Assembly (NCBI RefSeq): GCF_004664715.2
Contig: NC_051075.1
Coordinates: forward strand, 38,029,958-38,093,957
Length of the DNA: 64,000 nucleotides
DNA from: Peromyscus leucopus
Lineage: Eukaryota; Chordata; Mammalia; Rodentia; Cricetidae
Direction of reading: 5' to 3'
Positions 1 through 9,876 of the stretch are shown here, one piece after another. Made by a program: the position numbers and the translations under genes. The notes under the pieces are model-generated. The model saw nothing but the letters and a program-made list of their open reading frames with translations, had not been told where the DNA came from and did no database searches. Numbering within the stretch: position 1 is the first letter of the stretch; every line of letters begins with the position of its first letter.

Positions 1-383
1 CTGTCTTTCAGAGCTTGGGATAATTTTTCTCATGCCCCTCTGGCTTTTAGCTTTCTTGGATAAGTCTGCTGCTTTCTGATGTGGTTGCCTTTATATGACT
101 TAGTGCTTCTGCCTTGAAACTTTCAATATTCTTTGTTACGTGTGCTTGGTATTTCTATAATATGATGTGGGGAGATTCTTTTCTTGTCCTGTTTGACATT
201 CTAAATGGTTTCTGCATCTGAATGACAATCTAGCTCCCTAGATTAAAATTATTTCCTGCTATGATTTTATTTAATATATTTCATCTTTAGCATGTATTTC
301 TCCTTCTATGTCCATGATTCATAAACTTGATATTTTAATGACATCCCAAAGAGCTCATGTTTTGCCCATATGTATTATCTTCC

Positions 384-930
384 TTTAAAAGATTTTATTT
401 TTAATTATGTATATGTGTCTAAGTGGGTGTCTTAGTTAGGATTTCTATTGCTGTGAAGAGACACCATGACCACAGCAACTCTTACAAAGGAAAACATTCA
501 ATTGGGGTAGCTTACAGTTTCAGAGGTTTAGTTTCAACATGGAGGGACATGACAATATGCAGGCAGACATGGTGCTGGAGAAGGAGCTACATCTTGATCT
601 GAAGACTGCAGAGAAAGATTGTCCACTTGGCGTGGCTTGAGCATATATGAGACCTCAAAGCCCACCTCCACAGTGACACACTTCCTATAAGACCATACTT
701 TCACCAACAAAGCCACACCTCCTAATAATGCCACTCCCCGTGAGCTTATGGGGCCAATTACATTCAAACTACTACAGTGGGTTGATGTGCATGTGAGTGA
801 AGATACCTTTGGAGGCTTCATATCCCTGTGGAGCTGAAATTATAGGCAAGTGTGATGTGTACTGAGAACCTAACTTGTCCTCTGTAAGACTTAATTGCTC
901 TTAATTGCTGAACTATATCTCCAGACCCCA
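384..930 (-). mobile_element. B2/B3-type SINE, split by an LTR
   Basis: An A/T-rich tail end (384-405 on the + strand) is followed by a minus-strand tRNA-derived SINE body ending in the antisense promoter region near 930 ('...atctccagacccc'). The body is cut in two by the LTR at 428-776, and its halves join cleanly once that LTR and one copy of its 5-bp duplication are removed. It is old and diverged. Confidence 0.55.
428..776 (-). mobile_element. MaLR-type solo LTR (MT/ORR1-like)
   Basis: This is a minus-strand LTR. The + strand begins TGTCTTAGTTAGG, has the common 'gaagagacaccatgacca' block, and ends ACTACA. A perfect 5-bp target duplication, gtggg, flanks it (423-427 and 777-781), as expected for ERVL-MaLR insertions. 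It is inserted into the B3 SINE. Subfamily not resolved. Confidence 0.8.
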
Positions 931-1055
931 TGTTTATCTTTATTTTAATCTAAATGTTCTAATTCATCTACTTTGTTTTCAATCTCTTATATTCTGTTTT
1001 CCAGTAGTTCATTTTATTGGTAGGCTTTACACTGAATTTTCTATTTGACTTTAAG

Positions 1056-1431
1056 TGTTGGTTTGAATAGGTATGGTCCCCCATAGACTCATGTGTTTGA
1101 ATGCTTGGCCCACAGGGAGTGGCACTATTAGGAGGTGTGGCCTTGTTGGAGTGGATGTGACCTTGTTGGAGGAAGTGTGTCACTATGAACATGGTCTTTG
1201 AGGTCTCATATATGTTCAAGCCACACCCAATGGACAGTCTCTGCTGCCTGTGGATCAAGATGTAGCTCCTTCTCCAGCACCATGTCTACCTGCATACTGC
1301 CATGTTTCCTACCATGATGGTAATGGACTAATCCTATGACACTATAAGCCAGCCCCAATTAAATGTTTTCCTCTGTAAGAGTTGCTATGGTCATGGTGTC
1401 TCTTCACAGCAATAGGACACTGACTACAACA
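1056..1431 (+). mobile_element. MaLR-type solo LTR (MT/ORR1-like), sense copy
   Basis: This is the same LTR family as the copy at 428-776 but in the opposite orientation. It begins TGTTGGTTTGAA, carries 'cccatagactcatgtgtttgaatgcttggcc' in substance, and ends near '...tgactacaaca'. It interrupts the antisense L1 ORF1 sequence, which resumes at 1432. No clear 5-bp duplication was found. Confidence 0.8.
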
Positions 1432-1588
1432 CTTACTAAGGTTTTTATTTCTGAATGTCAATTTAACTTCTTTTAGTATTTCTCTTCCATGTCCTATATT
1501 GATTCTCTTCTTATTTCATGTGTTATTTGTATTGTCTTTGAACTATTTAACTTTACTAAGCATTCTTGTAATCATTTTATTGGAGTCG

Positions 1589-1671
1589 CCTTCTTCTTCT
1601 CTTTCTTCTTCTTCTTCTTCTTCTTCTTCTTCTTCTTCTTCTTCTTCTTCTTCTTCTTCTTCTTCTTCTTC
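1589..1671. repeat. (TTC)n / (GAA)n microsatellite
   Basis: An almost perfect trinucleotide run of about 80 bp, pure pyrimidine on the + strand. It directly adjoins a minus-strand B1 whose A-tail probably seeded it. It produces spurious poly-Phe and poly-Ser frames that are not genes. Confidence 0.97.
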
Positions 1672-1787
1672 ATCTGAGACAGGGTTTCTCTGTGTAGCCC
1701 TGGCTGTCTTCAAACTCATAGTTTCACTTGCCTCTGCCTTCTAAGTGCTAGGAATAAAGGCATGCTCTACAACCACCTGGCTGGATT
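1672..1787 (-). mobile_element. B1 SINE, antisense
   Basis: The sequence 'gagacagggtttctctgtg' at 1676 is the antisense 3' part of B1. The body ends in the antisense A-box region near 1785 ('ccacctggctgg'). It has diverged by many substitutions. Confidence 0.85.
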
Positions 1788-2250
1788 CTTTATCTAGGAA
1801 TTAATCCATTACTAAGGAACTTGCTGTTTGGGAGGAGTCATGTTGCCTTGCGTTTTCATGTTTCTTGTGTTTCTGCAGTGGGTCTTGCACATCTCTGGTC
1901 TTAGGTTGTTGGTTGTGTTTTTTGACCACCTGTATTCTTTCAGTGGAAGTATTTACAGTGTTCAAGTCCAACTACGTTGTACTGAAGGTTGAGGTGCTGT
2001 ACCTCTTCACTGGACTGGGGTGGAACATACATGTGCATGGCACTCACACAGTCGCTAGCATTACTCCAAGAGTAGAATACTAAGTGCAGAAACAATCAAA
2101 GCTGGTATATAGACCTGCTATAGAAATGGACAAGTAGCCAACCAAAGATAATCACCCATTCAGTTCTAATAACGTTGGAAAATAAAGGAACAATGATAGT
2201 ATGTTTTGTATAAGATGGTAGTTATTATGGGTAAGAATGGAAAGAAAAGA

Positions 2251-3802
2251 AACTGAGTAAGGCTAGTGATTAATATTATAATGACAAATAAAAAATACAA
2301 GAGAGGAAAGTTAATAGGGAGGGAATTACAAAGAAGAAGGGAAGAGTTAATACTGTTCTAGTTAAAGGGAGAATGCAAAGAGAAAAGGATAAAGAAGTAC
2401 AATCAGATGACATAAAATCCTGAAATTGGGAGGCCGTGGCAAAGGGATTCCCAACCCTAGGCCAACTGTGTCCATTGGAGAGCTTATCTCAAAACAAAAC
2501 AAAACAAAACACAAGGAGAGACAAGACAAAGTTATCATTGGATATTAAGTAGTCGATATCTTGATGTGGTCACTTGCCCAAGCCCTGGGGCAAACTATCT
2601 CTATGAAGTCACTTGCCTGAGGAAAGGCACAGTGTGTCTCTATGCCGTCACCTGTGCATGTGCGGTGCAGACCTTCTCTCTACCCCACCTTGTTTCACTT
2701 TCTCTAGCCATTTTGACTCGTGTCCTCTGATGACATCTGTGGTATTGTGCTTCCTGTGTGGATCACCCTGTAGCCAGAGGCTGTGGCTCATGGTCTGGGA
2801 GACTATTATAATCAGGTCTTTCTGCCCTAGGTGCTGGGAAGGACAGATGGCAGGCTTCCCGCTGGTGTGCTAACGCTGGAAAAAAAAAGAAATCCCTGTC
2901 AGTGAGAGACCAGTGCTCTCATCCTCCCCCTGATGATTTCAGTCGGAAATTCCTTCCACTTTGTGGCCTTGGTCTAGTTAACACTGCCCTGGGACTACAA
3001 GTGAATCCCTTCTGCTCTGTTCTGTATATAATCACCCATATTTCACTAATTTTATTCCTGGCTTGCTTCCAGTGGCCTCTATTCTGTTCTGAGAGAGAAT
3101 TCAGTGTAAACACTGGTCCTAAGGAATTTGAAATCCTAAAGCAGTTTGACATTTGCTTTTCAAAACCATCACCAGTCAAGCTTTGGGTAGTAACTTATCT
3201 CTGTAAACTTAATTTTCTGTGTGTTAGAATGCAGAGCAGATAGAATATTTAGCTCATAAAGAATTTTAGGTATGCAGCTTCAACAGTTTCCCCCAAAGAG
3301 ATTACAGGGCATACTTACCAAAGCCTGTCTTAGTTAGTGGTCCATCTGCCCCAGCCAGCAAGGCTAAGTCTCTGCCTGCAATCAAAAGTTACGCCAATGA
3401 CCTGCATGGGATAACCAGGGGACTCCAAGCATTTTGAGCTCAAAAGTAGGACAAACAAAACACTTCTCATTTTTATTATTAAAGGAAGTAAAACATGAGG
3501 TAACAATAACAGCTTGAACAAATACAAGTACAGTGAGTGAATATAGCTAGTTGGTGCTATGTCTTATCATCTTTGGTCATGTGAAAAACATCGAGAATAT
3601 TCCTCCCAGGCCTTTGCCTTCCCCACAGAGATAATGAAGACATGCCAGAGTATTCCCTTCATGCCCTTGCTTTCAAGTACATTCGTGTATCATGGTTTAT
3701 GCAATTCTTTCTAGAAGAAATCTTAGAAGGCTGTCTTGTAAGAACATCATGCTGCACTCTGCCCCAATCATAGCTTATAGTAAGTTCACAGCTTTCTTAC
3801 AC
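2251..3802. other. Gene-free, no classified repeat
   Basis: Mostly AT-rich unique-looking DNA with a short (AAAAC)n run near 2490 and an A-run at 2880. Open frames of up to about 113 codons (for example 2902-3243) lack a recognisable domain, a codon pattern or splice context. I see nothing functional. Confidence 0.4.
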
Positions 3803-4177
3803 AGGCTCTCACAGTTACTTTTTCAATTTTGCTATGATAAGACACCATGACCAAGGCAACCAGTAGGAGAAAGTGTTTAATCTGGGAACTTAAAGTTTCA
3901 AAAAGTGAGTCCATGGCCATCATGGTGGGGAGAATGGCAGCAGGCAGGCATGGTGCTGGAGCAGTAGCTGAGAATTTACATTTTCATCTACAAGCAGGAG
4001 GCAGAGAGAGCCATCTGGGGATGGCATGGGTTTTTAAAACTTCAAAGCCCATCCCCCAATGGTACACCTCCTCCAACGAGGCCACACCCTGAATCCTTCC
4101 AAAACAGTTCCACCAACTGAAGGTCAAGTATTCAAACAGTTGAGCCTAGGAGGGTCGTTCTCATTCAAACCACTACA
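3803..4177 (-). mobile_element. MaLR-type LTR, antisense
   Basis: It shares the antisense MaLR blocks 'gacaccatgaccaaggcaac' (3841), 'ggcaggcatggtgctgga' (3943) and the terminal 'cactaca' (4171-4177). More diverged than the copy at 428. The left end is approximate. Confidence 0.7.
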
Positions 4178-4518
4178 GTTCTCTTTACGTCATTATCCAT
4201 TCATTCCTTTTAAACTTTTAAGTATATTTTAGGAAATAATCTTTTGGCAAATGAATGTACTAGATGAATACAAAATAAATTTGAATAAATTTAAGCCTGA
4301 GGAATGCAAGATATTCTTGCATATACAGACAAAAAGTTATTATTTTTTTCCTTATTGAATCTATTATCTTTGGAAAATGGACTTGAAAGATGACTTATCC
4401 TGTTGTCCCTGAAGTCATTTGGAATTAAAAAATGTAGGTTCATCAGCCTCCCAACGTTTCACGTTCAGAATATTTCTGTGAACGTGTGTATGTTGTATCA
4501 GCAATTTGAAAAGAGACT
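4178..4518. other. Gene-free AT-rich spacer
   Basis: AT-rich DNA between an LTR and a SINE. No gene, RNA or classified repeat recognised. Confidence 0.3.
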
Positions 4519-4812
4519 TGGGGCTGCGGCAGGGAAATAACTCAGTAATTGTTCGCTGTACAAGTGTGAGGATATGAGTTTGATCCCCGGTACCCACAGA
4601 ACCTCCAACGCTCAACTAAACAAGCTGTAATCCCCGGATTGGGGAGGTGGAGACAGAAGGTTCTCCGGAGCTTGTTCCCTGCACGGTTTCAGCCATACAG
4701 GAGAGCTCTGGGTTCAGTGAGAGACCCTGTCTCAAAAGTACTGTGAAAAGTGACTAAGGAAGATAGCCAGTGTCGACCTCTGGCCTTCACACACCTGCAT
4801 TCCCACATGATC
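4519..4812 (+). mobile_element. Old tRNA/ID-derived SINE (B4-like)
   Basis: It opens with a tRNA-like promoter head ('ggggctgcggcagggaaata') and contains 'gttcagtgagagaccctg' near 4714 and a 'cgacctctggccttcacaca' tail. A related copy lies at 22764-23090. Exact family not settled. Confidence 0.55.
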
Positions 4813-5526
4813 TCATGTTCACGCCAACACCTTACGAAGCTGTTCTTAGCTAGCTACAAAGCGCTATAGAGACAAGTATCTGGGGGTGAGCTCGGAGCTG
4901 CACTCACCGCAAACGCGAGTTTTAGCACGGAGAATCTACATCCCCTTCAGGAAACATTTTTTTGTCCCGTAGTCATCAGCTGTAGCCTGTAGTTAAACTG
5001 CTGTGGTTATGCATGGTGAAAAAGGAGACCATCATAGTTTTAATAAATACCCCCTAGATAAAAAACAGCGCACAGCCAAGGTCTGGGCCTTTATGAAATT
5101 CTTCGTATGTCTAGCTGGATTCAGTTGTGTAATCTTTTAACCCTTCCCCGGAGCCTTTCGGTGCAAGCTCTTCTAAACAACTCTTCAGAAAATGAGGCTG
5201 CATGGGACTCCGGTCAGTGCTATTGAATAGTTTACTGGCTGGCTTGAAACGGGCTGGATTTCTCTCTTATCCATCAATATCCCACAGGAGGCAAAGCAAG
5301 CCTTATTAAGCAAGGCAGAACCCTCCAGGGGAAACAAAGGCTCAGAGGGGTGGATGTCCAGGGAGTTTGGTTTCCTAAGAAGGCTTTGAATTTCCAAGGC
5401 TTCCTACCTTTAATCCAATACTCTCTCACAGCTAATAATATCTGGCATTTTTTCCATGTATTATTTCCAGAAAGAACATTGCCTTTAACGGTAAATACCT
5501 CCACGGTGTCAGAAGAAAGAATAAGC

Positions 5527-5529
<3 letters not shown>
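4813..5529. other. Gene-free, nothing recognised
   Basis: No repeat or gene recognised. Frames of up to about 80 codons near 5185-5598 overlap on both strands and show no domain. Confidence 0.3.

Positions 5530-5557
<28 letters not shown>
5530..5557. repeat. Poly(A) tract
   Basis: An uninterrupted run of about 28 A. No SINE body could be recognised upstream of it, so its origin is unknown. Confidence 0.9.
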
Positions 5558-5560
<3 letters not shown>

Positions 5561-8500
5561 TAGTGGGTAAATGTGGAGTTCACTGGCTCACACATTAATC
5601 ATCCCAGGTGAGGGGGAGAGTAGGCGGGCTTAACAAGCCTTTAAAATCTGAATCTCCAGTGACATACACTCACAGCACCTCTGAACATAGGCAACATAGG
5701 TATTACTTTCATCACATGGATTTTTAAGAAAAAAACATTTTTTCAAGTGTGCAGTATAATTTATTGAACATAAGACACAAGACCCCTATTGTCCATTAAA
5801 CAAGTCAGAGCCCTTGCATGTACAGTACTTTAATTCAGGGTTCTAATTTAGTGGCATTTATCAGTGAGATAAAATAGTTGGTGATTTCCCCTCCTCAAGA
5901 CATTGAATCCTGATGTCTGCCAATCCTGCTGATAATTTTCATTAATTAATAATTTCTTTTTCAGAAGCTACAAATAAAGTTTATGTGGGACTCCCTGTTT
6001 GTTCCCAGAAAAAATATATATAAAGGTACAAAATTAGTGTAGTAAAAATGTTGATTATTTTAAAGTTAGGGGAGCCTAACTCATAGGCAACCTTGAAATT
6101 CTGAAGACTACCCAACTTGGGCGTGTAAGATCTTATTTAATCTTTTTAAATAAGAAAATTTTTGAAATTTAAGTCTTGAAACAAGGATGGATTTCTCCCT
6201 GCACATTTGGCTAGAAAACATTTATGCAAATATATTAATGAGTCATTTCCAGACCTATATTTCTTTGATTATTATTCACCACTATTATTATTTTGTAATA
6301 CTTATGAACACAGAATAAATTATTGCTTATTACTTTCATTACATTTACATAAAGAAATAACCTCCATGCTGGAAGATGTTGGAGAATCTCCATAGTTAAG
6401 AGTACATATCTATCTGTATATAGACACATCTCACGTCTTTATGAAAATCTGAGAAAGAAGAAAATATCAATGAAAAATTGAATGCAATCTGTATACATTT
6501 CCTTCTTGTTTAAGAAAAACTAATGATTTAACCAATCTACACACTTATCACATTTGAAGCCTCATACTTTATAGTGAGGAAATACTCATTCTTTTGGTTA
6601 AGTCACTTTTCATAGAGGGTACATTTTTATTCAGAAATTCCTGGCTCCGAGGCATGGTGAGCATATTGGTGGTGAGCTGAAAGTTAGCTGGGTGTGTTCT
6701 TGGGTTACAATAGTCCTTGAGCTTGACAGTTCTCTCTTGTAAAAATGACAAAAATATGATCTCTCAAAGTCACGGTGAAAACAGTGGGCATCTCTTCTTG
6801 GAGTGAGTACCTCCCAGCATCTAGCACCCAAAACCAAGTACTGGGAGGCCAAGAGCCCACCCATGGGTGCAGAAGACATGCCAGAAACAGGTAAAGATAG
6901 GGACAGTTCTCTGGCGAAGAACCACGCCGTTCCCATCCCCCACTGGCACTGATTCTTTCTAGGTCTTCACTACTTCTTATGACATGTTAACAAATACTGT
7001 ACCGTGGTCACTTGGGTGAGTGTTGGCAGGAAGGTAGCCATGACCAAAGAAGATGGAGGAGGCGAGAAGCGAAGAAGAGTTTCATCTCTGTTGTAACCAG
7101 TGATCACGCCACAGCATGGAAGGAGGGCTTGTTATACATAAGAAAAACTCCAAATCTCAATCATTTCCCCGGCTCTCACACTCACGGCTCATCACTTAAT
7201 ATTTCACTTGACACCAGATTTGTGGGGTTTCCCCCACACCGAGCAAGTCTTGCACAGACACCAAATGGGCATCCTACCCTCCAATTCTAACATTGTCTAC
7301 CTGGAGTTAGAGTCAAATTCCTACAGTTTGAGGGCTCAGCTTTAGGAGACTGTCTCCGACTTCAGAAGCCAATATTGCCTGGGTCTCCAGAACTTCTGAC
7401 CAACTAGTTATAAGTGGGAGTTCCCAAGAGGCCCCATTTCAGTTCAGTTAATTTGCTGGAATAGCTCAGAAAAATTCATGAAAACATTTACTTAACTTTG
7501 TAGTTTATAACAAAGGACCCTCTCAAGGATATCGTTGAACTGCCAGATGGAAGAGATTTATAATGGAAGGTATAAGGGACAGAAGCATAGGAAAAACATC
7601 CTACTCAGACCACCACTTAGGTAACATCCAGGAAATGCCCCAGGAATTTTGTGGTAGCTTCGTCATATAGGCTTGACCAACAACTAACTCTATCTCAAAT
7701 CTTTCTCTCCTCTGGAACGTGAATGTGGAAGTGAAAATTCTAGGTTTATAATCCTGGTTTGATCTTTCTAATAGTCAGTTCCCATCCAGGAGCTCACTCA
7801 GAGTTACTTCATTAGGGCAAAGGAGGGCCCTATCACCCAGGAAATTCTGTACAGTTAGGAGCTCTGTATTAGGAAACAGAGACTAAACCAAATATTACGC
7901 CAAATGATGTGTCCAGCACTCCCGTCATCCTTTAGGAGCTCTGTGCCATGAAAGGGAGGGAGCACAGAATGTAGTTCTTATTATTCCCCAGCCTGGACCA
8001 CAGTTATGATGGGTCCGCATTTTCTACATTACTATCTGATGTGACTGTCAATTATAGACATCACTTGCATCACATCAGAGGTTACTGACAACGGATGATC
8101 CCTCCTGGATTTCAGAGCTCCCGAACTAATTAAAATTATCACAACTTTAAAAGAACTGACTTCTCTCTAAACTTAGTTAAGAGGACAGAGACGTCCTTTC
8201 GGTGGGTGATTTTTCTCTCAGCTTTGAAATTGCTTCTTTTGTGCATTAAATACATAGGAGCCTGAAGCAACTCCAGTTTCAGGTCATGAACAACTACAAT
8301 TTATCTTCTTTGGAAAAATACAAGGAGTATAACTTGGTTATGGCTATTTCACTACAAAGAACATGAGCTGAATTTTGATCTGAACCTATTTTGTCTGTGT
8401 GTCTCCTGCTTCTGTTTCAATTTATATGGCTCCAGAATGTTCTTCCTGAATTTTAATAATCACTGTTTACAGCTGTTCCGTGGATTCCCTCTCATTTATT

Positions 8501-9339
8501 TCCCAGAAGTCAAGTTTTCTTTAAAAGGGCCCCATAAATCACATTCAGCCAGCCTCCTAGTTGGGCAGGATGTGTTCTTTACTAATGATAAATGTGGTGG
8601 TACAACTTGTTCTCGATACAAATGGCATAAAATTGGCTGTGAGCCACGGCTCAGATTTCTATTTTTGTATCTCTCCCTGCTTTTGTCAAAGATACCTCCT
8701 TAGAACACAACGCAGATTTCTGCTCCCCTTCATAAGCCATGTACAACATCCTCAATTATATTTTGCTTTTAGAAATCTTTTTTAGTTCATCTAATTATAA
8801 TAATCCCCATCTTCATTGGAATCAGATTCTCTGTAGAGTCATGTCATCCAACAGCCATGCAGCTAGTAAATCCTCGGAATGTTCTTACACTTCTCATGAA
8901 TGACAGCAATTGTGTTATCATCACGCATGCTGTAAGAGAAAGCCCGACAGAGCTGCTGGGAGACTGTTCCATTTTATGAAGAAGATCAGGGGTCTTGGGC
9001 TTCAGCGCCAATACCCTTATGTAGATTTCATGTATGCGGGGCTTCTCCCAGGGCAAGACCAAGAACTCTTCTCTTTCCCCCTCTCCCTTAGCACAACAGC
9101 GGGCTCTTCCCATGGAAGCTTGGTCTATCTCTTCCTGTGTTTCCTCTTTTGTCTCTTCCTGTCTCCTGGAGATCAGGTTCTGCTCTGTGTTCTTTGTGAG
9201 GAGAAGCATAGCCTGGACTATAGTTTGAGCTTCTAGATGAAACTCTCGAACTAACACTAGGTTGCTAGTGATACTTCTGCTCTTGAAAAGTGTGAGGGCA
9301 TAACTGTAGCCCATCTGCAGACCACAGGGCCAGTGACAG
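5558..9339. other. Long gene-free stretch without recognised repeats
   Basis: About 3.8 kb with little repeat content that I can name, unusual beside the repeat-dense neighbours. The longest frame is 168 codons on the minus strand (8844-9350). It has no recognised domain, and I could not find splice-consistent exons. A cross-species alignment would be needed to tell conserved non-coding DNA from worn-out repeats. Confidence 0.3.
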
Positions 9340-9600
9340 ACGGTGTACACAACGGTTGTCCCATAAGATCATAAAGGAGCTGGAAGATTCCCGTCTAATG
9401 ATGGACTCGCCAGATTTGTGTTTTCATTGTAGCACCTTATTCACTGGCTTGTGTTTGTTGTGTCAACAAATCTACTGCCTGCCATATAAAAACACAGTGC
9501 GCATTACCATGTACAACACATAATATGTGACACTACACTTTGGACATGATTTTAGAGTCGAGTACTACTTCTTAAAGAAACAGGACTCCTGTTATATGGA
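9340..9600. mobile_element. Ancient mammal-wide repeat, family unresolved
   Basis: The blocks 'gttgtcccataagatcataa' (9355), the 'tgtcaacaaatctactgcct' region (9461) and 'gtacaacacataatatgtga' (9512) follow the order of a repeat that I recall from human DNA. This makes it older than the rodent/primate split. I cannot name it with certainty. Confidence 0.45.
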
Positions 9601-9675
9601 CATCTTGTCTCTAAGCACAATGTAGGTCTACTTAAATGCAGGCAGTGGTGAAGTTGCCCCATGACATATCCTCAT

Positions 9676-9863
9676 TTTTTTTTTTTTAAGATTTATTTAT
9701 TATGAATACAGTGTTCTGCCTGCATGTCTGCCTGCCTGCCAGAAGAGGGCACCAGATCTCATTTTTAGATGGCAGTGAGCCACCATGTGGTTGCTGGGGA
9801 TTGAATTTAGGACATCTGGAAGAGCAGCCAGTGCTCTCAACCTCTGAGCCATCTCTCCAGCCC
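9676..9863 (-). mobile_element. B2 SINE with target-site duplication
   Basis: A full minus-strand B2: T-rich tail at 9676-9689, 'gatttatttatt', 'ccagaagagggcaccagatc' (9739) and the antisense promoter end 'gagccatctctccagccc'. A 13-bp duplication, gacatatcc(t/c)cat, flanks it at 9663-9675 and 9864-9876 with one mismatch, indicating a fairly young insertion. Confidence 0.93.
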
Positions 9864-9876
9864 GACATATCCCCAT

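Larger units (their letters stand above)
1..2250 (-). mobile_element. Antisense L1 LINE fragment, ORF1 and 5' region, interrupted
   Basis: The reverse complement of about 1-383, 932-1055 and 1432-1589 reads, with many stops and frame breaks, like L1 ORF1 protein: a coiled-coil-like stretch near 970-1050 and, nearer base 1, the RNA-binding region. The part from about 1787 to 2250 resembles the sequence upstream of ORF1. The element is antisense, so its 3' side lies off the left edge of the window. It is split by a B3 SINE, two MaLR LTRs and a B1. The L1 assignment rests on remembered family patterns; the right-hand limit is uncertain. Confidence 0.5.

Noticed and set aside
1489..1744. Poly-Phe and poly-Ser frames
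   Set aside because: Translations of the (TTC)n microsatellite.
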